Position numbers and translations under genes: made by a program. Of a stretch of 64,000 nucleotides of DNA, positions 54,054 through 61,150 are shown in pieces. Each line of letters begins with the position of its first letter. The stretch's first letter is position 1. The stretch comes from Phycisphaerales bacterium Planc_01. GTDB lineage: Bacteria; Planctomycetota; Phycisphaerae; Sedimentisphaerales; Anaerobacaceae. The DNA lies in contig LVBB01000139.1 of the NCBI GenBank assembly GCA_001603075.1, positions 79,506-143,505 on the forward strand, written 5' to 3'. The notes under the pieces were generated by a model. That model saw only the letters and a list, made by a program, of their open reading frames with translations, made no database searches and was not told the origin of the DNA.

Positions 54054-56060
54054 ATGAGTCCGAGAATATCCATCGCTGTAGTGCTCCTGTGCTTCTGTGT
54101 GCTCTGCGCCGGCCTGGTCCTCGAGTCCGGGGCCTTCCGCACGACCTCGTCGCCCGACACCATCGACTCGTCGTCGGCCCGTCGCGGCCTGATGCTGCTT
54201 CAGCAGACCACCGACGTCGACACTCCCGCCCCGTCTCCGACGGCTGCTGTCCAGCCACCCCGTCTCGAAGCGACGACGTCCGAGGACTTCGGGGCCCTCG
54301 GCGGCCCAAGCCAGCGCCCGACGGTCGGCTCGGTGGACCGGCGTTCCGGATTCAAGTTCCAACTCGAACTGGATTCCAAAGGCGCTTCGATTCGTCACGC
54401 CACCTTCAGCGAATTCAAGAACCGCGATCACAAGGACCCGCAGCCCCTGGTCTTCCTCGCCCCGAGCGGGCTGGGCACTGGACGAGAAGCGTTATCCATG
54501 GCCAACAAGGGACTCGTGCTCGTCGATCAGAGGAGGCAGCTCAACCTCGACGGCTTGAGTTGGAGGACGCTGGGGACCGAGACGGCCGACGACGGAGACC
54601 AGACCGTCTCTTTCGAGGCCACCATCACCGATGCGCAGGATCGGCCCTTCCTGAAACTGACCAAGACCTATCGCATCCAACCCGACAGCTACCTCGTCGA
54701 CTGCTCGCTGACGATCGATAATCTCTCCGCCGACACGCAGAAAGTGCGCTACGATCTCCGAGGGCCCCTGGGCCTCGAACGCGAGGCCTTCCGACAGGAT
54801 ATGCGAGGCGTCATCGGCGGCTTTCGCAACGCCCAGGGCCAGATCGTTCGCAGCAAGATCGAGTGGAAGAACCTGGTCAAGGCCGCCGCGCCCCTGCCGA
54901 TCGAGTCCAAGAACGGAGGCAACCACTTTCTTTGGGCCGCCGCCGTCAACAAGTACTTCGCCGCCATTCTGGTGCCCGTGCCCGATGCCGACGACAGCTT
55001 CTGCGACTGGATCGCCGGACGAACCGGCCGGTTATACAATCCCGATGCGGACGCCAAAGCCGACACAGGGGACGAGACCGTCGGCCTGGACCTGTCCGTG
55101 GCGTCCGCGACGCTCCAGCCATCGGGACAGGCCGACAGCGCCCGCACGTACAACTTCCAGCTCTATCTCGGGCCCAAGGACAAGAGCCTCTTCGACAAGA
55201 ACGAGATGTACAAAGAGCTTGGCTTCGTCCAGACCATTGATTTTATGGGCTGTTGCTGCCCCGAGAGCATCATCAACCCGCTGGCGTTTGCGATCCTGGC
55301 CATCATGAAGGCGATGTACGCCGTCATCCAGAACTACGGCATCGTCATCATCATCCTGGTCTTCCTCATGCGGCTGATCCTCCACCCGATCACCAAGAAG
55401 AGCCAGGTCTCCATGAGCAAGATGAGCCAGTTGGGGCCCAGGGCCGAGGAGATCAAGAAGAAGTACGCCAACAACAAGACCGAGATGAATAAGAAGCTCA
55501 TGGAGCTCTACCGCGAGCAGGGGGCCTCGCCGATCATGGGCTTCCTTCCCATGATGGTGCAGATGCCGATCTGGATCGCGCTCTGGAGCGCCGTGTATAC
55601 GAGCATCGACCTTCGCGGGGCGGCGTTTCTGCCGTTCTGGATCACCGACCTGTCCATGCCCGACGCCCTGATCCGCTGGTCGCCGTTCACGGTCCCGCTG
55701 TTGGGCTGGAAGGTCGCGTCGCTCAACGTGCTGCCTCTGCTGATGGGCGTGGCCTTCTACCTTCAGCAGAAGCTCATGCCCACGCAGGCCAGTGCCGCCA
55801 CGAATCCGCAGATGGCCCAGCAGCAGAAGATGATGATGATCATGATGCCGCTGCTGTTCCCGCTGATGCTGTACAACGGTCCCTCCGGCGTGAACCTCTA
55901 CATCATGGCCAGCACCTTCGCCGGCGTCATCGAGCAACACGTCATCCGAAAGCATATCCGCGAACGCGAGGCAGCGGAAGCCCAGGGCCTCGTCGCCGTC
56001 ACCAGCAAGACAGGCGGCAAAGTCAAGAAGAAGAAACCCAAGCCGTTCTATAAGTTCTAA
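54054..56060 (+). CDS. yidC: Membrane protein insertase YidC
   Basis: 668 residues. N-terminal membrane anchor (ISIAVVLLCFCVLCAGLV), a large periplasmic beta-sandwich domain (about 90-390), then the conserved core with LAFAILAIMKAMYAVIQNYGIVIIILVFLMRLILHP, the positively charged cytoplasmic loop, GFLPMMVQMPIWIALWSAVYTSIDLRGAAFLPFWITDLSMPD and VNLYIMASTFAGVIEQHVIRKHI. It inserts inner-membrane proteins with or without SecYEG. Start at 54054, five bases after AAAGGA, avoids a longer TTG-start version. The C-terminus is Lys-rich (KKKKPKPFYKF), as is usual. Confidence 0.94.
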   Translation: MSPRISIAVVLLCFCVLCAGLVLESGAFRTTSSPDTIDSSSARRGLMLLQQTTDVDTPAPSPTAAVQPPRLEATTSEDFGALGGPSQRPTVGSVDRRSGFKFQLELDSKGASIRHATFSEFKNRDHKDPQPLVFLAPSGLGTGREALSMANKGLVLVDQRRQLNLDGLSWRTLGTETADDGDQTVSFEATITDAQDRPFLKLTKTYRIQPDSYLVDCSLTIDNLSADTQKVRYDLRGPLGLEREAFRQDMRGVIGGFRNAQGQIVRSKIEWKNLVKAAAPLPIESKNGGNHFLWAAAVNKYFAAILVPVPDADDSFCDWIAGRTGRLYNPDADAKADTGDETVGLDLSVASATLQPSGQADSARTYNFQLYLGPKDKSLFDKNEMYKELGFVQTIDFMGCCCPESIINPLAFAILAIMKAMYAVIQNYGIVIIILVFLMRLILHPITKKSQVSMSKMSQLGPRAEEIKKKYANNKTEMNKKLMELYREQGASPIMGFLPMMVQMPIWIALWSAVYTSIDLRGAAFLPFWITDLSMPDALIRWSPFTVPLLGWKVASLNVLPLLMGVAFYLQQKLMPTQASAATNPQMAQQQKMMMIMMPLLFPLMLYNGPSGVNLYIMASTFAGVIEQHVIRKHIREREAAEAQGLVAVTSKTGGKVKKKKPKPFYKF

Positions 56061-56073
56061 GGCGTCACTTGTT

Positions 56074-56112
56074 ATAGGTCCTATCGGTCCCATAGGACCT
56101 ATCGGACCTATG
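56074..56112. repeat. Short CCTAT-rich inverted/direct repeat at the mnmE start
   Basis: Tandem variants of ATAGGTCC and GGACCTAT (56074-56081, 56095-56102) alternate with CGGTCC in the 49-bp yidC-mnmE gap and run into the mnmE ATG. They can pair as a small hairpin just before the start codon. Confidence 0.5.
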
Positions 56113-57573
56113 GAATTCTCCGACACCATCGTAGCCGTCAGCTCGGCAGCAGGGGGCCTGCGGTCCATCGTTCGCCTCACCGGCCCGGAGACGCTGCCGG
56201 CCTGTGAACGGGTCTTCACAACGCCGATCGCGCTCCGCGACAATGGCATTCTCTCCGGCTCCGTTGCCATCGCCCCCGGCATGGCGGCCGATGCCACAGT
56301 TTATCTGTTCTTCTCGCCACATTCGTACACCGGCGAGACCCTTGCCGAGCTTCACGTCTGTGCCGGCCCGGTCCTCGTGGCGACGCTGGTGAAGAACCTC
56401 CTGGCAGGGGGCCTTCGCCTCGCCGGTCCCGGCGAGTTCACCGCACGGGCGTATCTCAACGGCAAGCTCGATCTCGCCCAGGCCGAAGCGGTCAACGAGA
56501 TCGTCGCCGGCTCCAACCGCTTCCAACTCGAGGCCGCCGAGAGACTCCTGAGCGGTCGGCTGACCAAGACGACGAAGGCGGCGCGGTCGGCGCTCCTGGA
56601 TTGTCTGAGTCTGATCGAAGCGGGCCTCGATTTCAGTGGCGAAGATATTGTTTTTATCGGCCCCGGCGAGGCCGTAGAAAAGCTGGCCCGCATCAAGGGC
56701 GAGCTTGAGGGGCTTCTGGCCGGCAGCATCCGCTACGAATCGCTCATCGATCTGCCCGCCGTCGGCATCGCCGGAGCCCCCAACGCCGGCAAGAGCAGCC
56801 TGCTGAACACCTTGCTCGGCCACGAAAGGAGCCTCGTCTCGGATCGTCCCAAGACCACTCGTGACGTCCTGAGCGGGATATTGACTGTCGTTCCCGCGGG
56901 GCCCGACAGGGTGGCAAGCGGTAAGTGCCAAGTGTCAAGCTCTCCTGCTTCACACTTCGAACTTCACACTTCAAACTCCGTTCAGTGCGTTCTGTTCGAC
57001 TGTGCCGGCCTGCTGCCCGCCGCCGAGGACATTCTCGATCGACTGGCCCAACAGGCGGCGATCGAGGCGCTGCGACGTTGCCAAGTGGTCATCTTCTGCG
57101 TCGATGCCGCCAAGCCCGACATCGGCGAAGACCTCGCCATCCGCGCCCTGGTCCGGCCGGGAGCCGTGCTCTACGTCGCGACCAAAGCGGACCTGCTCAG
57201 CCCCGCAGATTCACAGCGCGCTGTCGAGAAGCTCGCACAAGCGTTCGCAGGCCCGTTCCTGCCCGTCTCGGCCTTGACAGGGCAGCGACTGCAACAATTA
57301 CAGGACCTGATCGAGCGGTCGCTTTCGGCCGGACAAGGGACAGCGACACGAGAAGGCCGCGACACTGTGGCGCTGACCGCCCGACACCGCCAGGCCGTGA
57401 GCGAAGCGATTGCGAATATCGACGAGGCCATCGGCCAGATCGAGCAGGGGGCCGACGAGCTCGCCGCCGCCATGATCCGCGAAGCGTGTCAGGCGCTCGC
57501 GGACATCGAGCAGCAGCCCATCGACGAGCAGGTCCTCGACCGCATCTTCAGCCGCTTCTGCGTCGGCAAGTGA
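56110..57573 (+). CDS. mnmE: tRNA modification GTPase MnmE, with an extra segment in the G domain
   Basis: 487 residues. With MnmG it modifies U34 of certain tRNAs. N-terminal THF-binding domain (DTIVAVSSAAGGLRSIVRLTG), central helical domain, inserted G domain and the C-terminal FSRFCVGK with its invariant cysteine. G1 GAPNAGKSS (223-231), G3 DCAG (about 297-300) and G4 TKAD are present. G1 to G3 is about 75 residues rather than the usual 47. The extra 28 or so residues (around GKCQVSSSPASHFELHT, from about 56912 to 56995) are unlike the family and look like an in-frame repeat insertion. The start is poorly supported by a ribosome site. Confidence 0.9.
   Translation: MEFSDTIVAVSSAAGGLRSIVRLTGPETLPACERVFTTPIALRDNGILSGSVAIAPGMAADATVYLFFSPHSYTGETLAELHVCAGPVLVATLVKNLLAGGLRLAGPGEFTARAYLNGKLDLAQAEAVNEIVAGSNRFQLEAAERLLSGRLTKTTKAARSALLDCLSLIEAGLDFSGEDIVFIGPGEAVEKLARIKGELEGLLAGSIRYESLIDLPAVGIAGAPNAGKSSLLNTLLGHERSLVSDRPKTTRDVLSGILTVVPAGPDRVASGKCQVSSSPASHFELHTSNSVQCVLFDCAGLLPAAEDILDRLAQQAAIEALRRCQVVIFCVDAAKPDIGEDLAIRALVRPGAVLYVATKADLLSPADSQRAVEKLAQAFAGPFLPVSALTGQRLQQLQDLIERSLSAGQGTATREGRDTVALTARHRQAVSEAIANIDEAIGQIEQGADELAAAMIREACQALADIEQQPIDEQVLDRIFSRFCVGK
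56912..56985. repeat. Putative in-frame repeat insertion within mnmE
   Basis: The segment has alternating AAGTG/CAAGTGTCAAG and TTCACACTTC/TTCACACTTC motifs with opposite polarity, lower GC than the flanks and low-complexity protein coding. It coincides exactly with the extra residues between G1 and G3. It resembles non-coding intergenic elements rather than coding DNA. Confidence 0.5.
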
Positions 57574-57596
57574 CAATCCGCCACAGGCGGATTGTC
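57572..57596. repeat. Perfect 11-bp hairpin at the end of mnmE
   Basis: GACAATCCGCC-ACA-GGCGGATTGTC overlaps the mnmE stop codon. The stem shares the ATCCGCC core with the hairpin at 1610. It may act as a transcription stop, but the T-run is missing. Confidence 0.7.
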
Positions 57597-57599
57597 ATC

Positions 57600-57640
57600 C
57601 CTTCGGCAGGCTCAGGGCAGGCTCTGAGCGAAGCCGAAGG
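57600..57640. repeat. CCTTCGGC nested hairpin repeat
   Basis: Outer stem CCTTCGGC (57600-57607) / GCCGAAGG (57633-57640) and inner stem GCTCAG (57610-57615) / CTGAGC (57624-57629). This is the widespread CAGGCTCAGGGCAGGCTCTGAG type of intergenic repeat, here right after mnmE. Confidence 0.65.
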
Positions 57641-57695
57641 ATCTGGCCAACGAATGAGACGGCGCTCTCAACCTTCTGCCGGCCGTCCAGCATTG

Positions 57696-58424
57696 TCAGC
57701 CCTTCGTCGCTACCGCCGCTTCGGCTTCTTGCAGGTACTCCTCGCGAACGCTGCTCCGCCGTTCGGGCGGCCATTCCCTCGGGAAATTCACACACGCGAA
57801 CTCCCCGAAGTATTTGACGGCCGCGTAGTCGTACGCCCGGGCCGCCTCGACCTCGTCGTCGAAATACCCGAGGTGGTGCAGCCGGCCGTTGAGCCGGTAG
57901 TGTGCCGCCCACTTGCCCACGCGCTTGTTGAACGTGACGCCCTTGAAGCGCGAGTGGCCGTTGCGCCGCTTGCGCTGGTTGAACCGGTTCTCGTTGCGGG
58001 TGCAGATCCGCAGGTTGGCCCGGCAGGCGTTGCATCGGTTCCCGTCGATGTGGTCCACGACCTTGCCCGCCGGCGCGTTCATGATCTCGCGGTGCATGAG
58101 CACCGCTCGCCTTCCCTCAAGCCGGCTGGGGTACCCGTTGAGCAGCCGCCAGCGGTACTGGTTGAGCCACTCGTAATCGCCGGCGTCGACCCAGGCGTAC
58201 CCGCCGCCCGAAAGCGGGATCAGCCGGACCGCATCGCCCGTCGGCGGCTCGGCCTTTCGCAGGTAATTCGCGCACGCCGCCCCAGGCACCTCGCGCAGCA
58301 CCCCCGGCCACAGCGGATGGTTCGCGCACTTCGGCAACACGTCCTGCCCGAAATACGCCGCCCGAGACCACTCCTCCGGGTCCCACACGCAATACACGCA
58401 ATTCTCACAACACGGTCCAGACAT
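57696..58424 (-). CDS. HNH endonuclease-like protein with AP2 domain
   Basis: 242 residues. N-terminal cysteine-rich segment (CCENCVYCVWDPEEW; C33, C51). An HNH core spans about 110-140: MHREIMNAPAG with H111 and DHIDGNRCNACRANLRICT with H125 and N129. Residues about 157-215 form an AP2/ERF DNA-binding domain (HSRFKGVTFNKRVGKWAAHYRLNGRLHHLGYFDDEVEAARAYDYAAVKYFGEF). This combination is typical of phage- and homing-type endonucleases. It stands alone at the start of the accessory region and may be mobile itself; whether it is active is unknown. Confidence 0.85.
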   Translation of the reverse strand: MSGPCCENCVYCVWDPEEWSRAAYFGQDVLPKCANHPLWPGVLREVPGAACANYLRKAEPPTGDAVRLIPLSGGGYAWVDAGDYEWLNQYRWRLLNGYPSRLEGRRAVLMHREIMNAPAGKVVDHIDGNRCNACRANLRICTRNENRFNQRKRRNGHSRFKGVTFNKRVGKWAAHYRLNGRLHHLGYFDDEVEAARAYDYAAVKYFGEFACVNFPREWPPERRSSVREEYLQEAEAAVATKG

Positions 58425-58450
58425 CAGCCCTCCCTTTCATGAAAGACATC

Positions 58451-58598
58451 AAACACGAAATCCGAATCTCGAAACTCGAAACAAGCACGAATGTTCCAAG
58501 CTCGAAACTCAAAACGGGCTGGGCGGTCCGCCGTCGGCGGATTTGGAACATTGGGGTTTCGGTCCTTTGGATTTGTCTCGGATTTCGTGCTTCGATAC
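58451..58598. repeat. Long structured repeat, copy 1
   Basis: First of four copies. It contains AACACGAAATCCGAA, ATGTTCCAA (58491-58499), the CCGCCGTCGGCGG core and the matching TTGGAACAT (58543-58551), then GATTTCGTGCTTCGAT. The two arms pair as a long imperfect hairpin. It is shorter than copies 2-4 at the right end. Confidence 0.75.
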
Positions 58599-58605
58599 AA
58601 GGAAC

Positions 58606-58626
58606 GGTGGGCACGGCACACCCTAC
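58606..58626 (-). repeat. GTAG-REP hairpin, imperfect stem
   Basis: Minus-strand GTAG followed by GGTGTGC-CGT-GCCCACC; one stem mismatch compared with the copies near the RAYT gene. Confidence 0.65.
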
Positions 58627-58905
58627 GCCTGCTGAACGGACATCGATCCTCATATACCATACTATAGACCATACATTGTTATATCATATACGAACCTTGT
58701 CTTGGCCGCAACGAGAAAATCGCCACGAGTCCCGTTTATTTCCCTGAGGGGCCGGACGCCTCCCGGCCGGAGCGAGGATTGCTAAGTGCTTACGCAGAAA
58801 CGACTTACCGGAAGGCGGCACCACGGACCTGTCATCTGAGCCATGTCGCCGAGCACAATGAGTGAGCTGTCCCCGGAATTCCTCCCCATTCCCGCCAGTG
58901 GGCAA

Positions 58906-59100
58906 GACACGAAATCCGAATATCGAAACTCAAAACGAGCACGAATGTTCCAATGTCGGAAATCAGGAACGGGTTGGGCGGTCCGCCGTCGGCGGATTTG
59001 GAACATTGGGCTTTCGGTCCTTCGGATTTGTTTCGGATTTCGTGCTTCGATATTCGCCCCTTGCCTTGGCGCATGTCTCGGATTTCGGATTTCGACATTC
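58906..59100. repeat. Long structured repeat, copy 2
   Basis: Same layout as copy 1, with ATGTTCCAA paired to TTGGAACAT, and extended to the right by ATTCGCCCCTTG ... GGATTTCGACATTC as in copies 3 and 4. Confidence 0.75.
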
Positions 59101-59120
59101 GTATTGTGCCAGCTTGCTCA

Positions 59121-59867
59121 TCAGCGATTCATCAGCGCGAACGCGCCCCAGCCTAAGTATTCACGCGTGTACGCGGCGTGGCGCTCGGGTTCCGAGCTCA
59201 GTTTGGCGCGAACCTCTTTGGCGAGTTCGTCGTCGGGATTGGCGTCAAGCCATCGGCGCATGGTGAGCCACTTGGCCGCCTCGTATCGGTCCCAGCCGTC
59301 CTGGTCTGCCAGAACCATTTCCACGACGTCGTAGCCGAGGCGCCCGAAGGACGCGAGAAGTTCGGGAAGCGTGAGAAACTCGGAGACCGAGTCGGCAAGG
59401 CACCCCCTGGCGACATCTTCCGTCGGCGGCAACTGCCGCCAGTAGGGCTCGCCGATGAGGATGATCCCCCCGGGGCGCAGGCTCCGCGCCAGAAGCTCGA
59501 TGGTGCCGGCGACTCCCCCGCCAATCCACGTGGCGCCGAGACAGGCGGCCACACCGGCCTTCTCGTCCCAGACGTAGCCGGCCGCATCGCCATGGATGAA
59601 CTTGACTCGATCGGCGACGCGGAGTTCGTCAGCGCGGCGTCTCGCTTGCTCTGTGAACAACTGGCTCATGTCGACGCCGGTGCCGACGACGCCGTAATCG
59701 CGCGCCCAGGTGCACAGCATCTCCCCCGAACCGCTCCCGAGGTCGAGCACGCGGGTCCCCCTCTCCAGACGCAGCGCTGCGCCGAGAGCGGCGAGCTTTT
59801 CGGCTGTGATCGGATTATGGATGCGGTGAGCGCTTTCGCTGATGTTGAAGATCCGTGGAATATCCAA
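59121..59867 (-). CDS. Class I SAM-dependent methyltransferase
   Basis: 248 residues. Motif I VLDLGSGSGEM (40-50), VGTGVDMSQLF, KFIHGDAAGY, the GGVAGTIELLARSLRPGGIILIGEPYW loop and LVLADQDGWDRYEAAKW near the end. It is close to the ubiE/Cfa-like small-molecule methyltransferases that often carry an arsenite or thiol function, but no such motif is seen. The product cannot be given. It lies among repeats and may have been transferred. Confidence 0.8.
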   Translation of the reverse strand: MDIPRIFNISESAHRIHNPITAEKLAALGAALRLERGTRVLDLGSGSGEMLCTWARDYGVVGTGVDMSQLFTEQARRRADELRVADRVKFIHGDAAGYVWDEKAGVAACLGATWIGGGVAGTIELLARSLRPGGIILIGEPYWRQLPPTEDVARGCLADSVSEFLTLPELLASFGRLGYDVVEMVLADQDGWDRYEAAKWLTMRRWLDANPDDELAKEVRAKLSSEPERHAAYTREYLGWGAFALMNR

Positions 59868-59900
59868 TGCAGAAATCTCCTTTCAAGTGTGAATAGATTC

Positions 59901-59921
59901 GTAGGGTGTGCACCGCACACC
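59901..59921 (+). repeat. GTAG-REP hairpin
   Basis: GTAG directly followed by the perfect 7-bp stem GGTGTGC-ACC-GCACACC. First of three plus-strand copies spaced 285 bp apart. Confidence 0.8.
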
Positions 59922-59973
59922 ATCCCTATGTCGCCCCGAGAATAGCACCGCTCTGTCTCGTCCGCGGCGCATT

Positions 59974-60171
59974 AAACACGAAATCCGAGTATCGAAATCC
60001 GAAACAAACAAGAATGCTCCAATGTCGGAAATTAGGAACGGGTTGGGCGGTCCGCCGTCGGCGGATTTGGAGCATTGGAATTTCGGTCCTTCGAGCTTGT
60101 TTCGGATTCCGTGCTTCGATATTCGCCCCTTGTCTTGGCGCTTGTTTCGGATTTCGGATTCCGACATTTGG
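59974..60171. repeat. Long structured repeat, copy 3
   Basis: Like copies 1 and 2 but with ATGCTCCAA (60014-60022) paired to TTGGAGCAT (60067-60075), a compensatory base-pair change. It lies inside the first tandem unit. Confidence 0.8.
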
Positions 60172-60185
60172 ATTCTCCCAATCTC

Positions 60186-60206
60186 GTAGGGTGTGCACCG
60201 CACACC
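60186..60206 (+). repeat. GTAG-REP hairpin
   Basis: GTAG plus GGTGTGC-ACC-GCACACC, identical to the copy 285 bp to its left. Confidence 0.8.
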
Positions 60207-60258
60207 ATCCCTATGTCGCGACGAGAATAGCGCCGCTCTGTCTTGTCCCCGGCGCGTC

Positions 60259-60456
60259 AAACACGAAATCCGAGTATAGAAATCCGAAACAAACAAGAAT
60301 GCTCCAATGTCGGAAATCAGGAACGGGTTGGGCGGTCCGCCGTCGGCGGATTTGGAGCATTGGAATTTCGGTCCTTCGAGCTTGTTTCGGATTCCGTGCT
60401 TCGATATTCGCCCCTTGTCTTGGCGCTTGTTTCGAATTTCGGATTTCGACATTTGG
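60259..60456. repeat. Long structured repeat, copy 4
   Basis: Copy within the second tandem unit; same pairing as copy 3, offset 285 bp. Confidence 0.8.
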
Positions 60457-60470
60457 ATTCTGCCAATCTC

Positions 60471-60491
60471 GTAGGGTGTGCACCGCACACC
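60471..60491 (+). repeat. GTAG-REP hairpin, left flank of RAYT
   Basis: GTAG plus GGTGTGC-ACC-GCACACC, seven bases from the end of the RAYT gene. Confidence 0.82.
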
Positions 60492-60498
60492 ATCTCAA

Positions 60499-61074
60499 TT
60501 ATTCGACGAACGGCGGTCCCCGCCGCAGCTCCTCCGGGATCGCAGGCGTCTTGCCGCCGCAATCACAAAGCCAGTCCTCCGCGTAATAGCCCTCGTTCAC
60601 CCAACGCTGGAAACTCGAATAAGGCCAATCATGAGGGCATCGAACCAGCCCGTGTTTGACCGGGTTGTAATGAATGTAGTTCACGTGCCGGATAAAGTCT
60701 CTCTCATCGCGGATCTTGTGCTCCCAGAATCGTTTCTGCCAGACGCCGCGTTCGCGGTGCTTGACACGGGCGGCTGAGACGGGCGCGGCTTGTCCGCCAA
60801 CAACCAGCCACTGTTTCGAGAAACGGCTCTTGATGATCCCCAACCGTTTCGAATAATCGAAATCGCCCTCGGGCAGCGTCCAGACGCAATGCCAATGGTC
60901 CGGCAACAGCACCGTAGCCACCAACTCGAACGGCCGGTCTCTCTTGACGGCCAGCACGGCTTCGTGCAACAACGAACGCGCCCGTTCCGCGTCAAACAGA
61001 CGCCGACGCAGGTGCGTCACCACCGTGAAGAAGAACGTACCGCCCGGCGTATATCGACGAACGTAATTCGGCAC
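60499..61074 (-). CDS. rayT: REP-associated tyrosine transposase (RAYT, Y1/HUH family)
   Basis: 191 residues of the Y1 transposase (IS200-like) superfamily. The HUH motif is H60-W-H62 in LLPDHWHCVWTLPEGD, and the catalytic tyrosine is probably Y133 in NYIHYNPVKHGLV. The GTG start at 61074 follows GGAGGG. The gene sits between a plus-strand GTAG-REP (60471) and a minus-strand GTAG-REP (61125), i.e. inverted REPs bracket it, the classical REPtron layout. Family knowledge: RAYTs recognise the GTAG plus hairpin and cleave/join REPs. It may therefore have spread the neighbouring REP copies; activity is inferred. Confidence 0.92.
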   Translation of the reverse strand: MPNYVRRYTPGGTFFFTVVTHLRRRLFDAERARSLLHEAVLAVKRDRPFELVATVLLPDHWHCVWTLPEGDFDYSKRLGIIKSRFSKQWLVVGGQAAPVSAARVKHRERGVWQKRFWEHKIRDERDFIRHVNYIHYNPVKHGLVRCPHDWPYSSFQRWVNEGYYAEDWLCDCGGKTPAIPEELRRGPPFVE

Positions 61075-61124
61075 GAGCCTTCCCTCCTATCTTATGTTGC
61101 GTCCTCTCCCCTCGCCAGCGCGAT

Positions 61125-61145
61125 GGTGTGCAATGCACACCCTAC
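61125..61145 (-). repeat. GTAG-REP hairpin, right flank of RAYT
   Basis: Minus-strand GTAG followed by GGTGTGC-ATT-GCACACC, same stem with a changed loop, opposite orientation to the left flank. Confidence 0.82.
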
Positions 61146-61150
61146 GCCTG

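Larger units (their letters stand above)
58425..59120. other. Repeat-rich gap between HNH-AP2 and methyltransferase genes
   Basis: About 700 bases without a supported gene. It holds long repeat copies 1 and 2 and one minus-strand REP hairpin (58606-58626). Open frames here are repeat-derived. Confidence 0.65.
59899..60468. repeat. Tandem 285-bp repeat, two full units
   Basis: Unit A 59899-60183 and unit B 60184-60468 are nearly identical with an exact 285-bp period. A partial third start (TCGTAGGGTGTGCACCGCAC ...) is at 60469-60494. Confidence 0.85.
59868..60498. other. Repeat array next to the RAYT gene
   Basis: 631 bases with no supported gene. A 285-bp tandem duplication (59899-60183 and 60184-60468) is followed by the start of a third unit. 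Each unit opens with a GTAG-REP hairpin and contains one long structured repeat. Frames reading CFGFRASIFAPCLG and SKSEIRNK on the two strands are repeat-encoded and are not genes. Confidence 0.7.

Noticed and set aside
58439..59334. Several frames in the repeat region before the methyltransferase
   Set aside because: Same repeat-derived peptides; no ribosome sites or homology.
59883..60586. Repeat-encoded proteins on both strands (SKSEIRNK / CFGFRASIF types)
   Set aside because: They are translations of the 285-bp tandem repeat and of the structured repeats, not genes.
58451..61145. Possible CRISPR array
   Set aside because: Repeats are 21-285 bp with no regular spacer pattern, and no cas gene is present.
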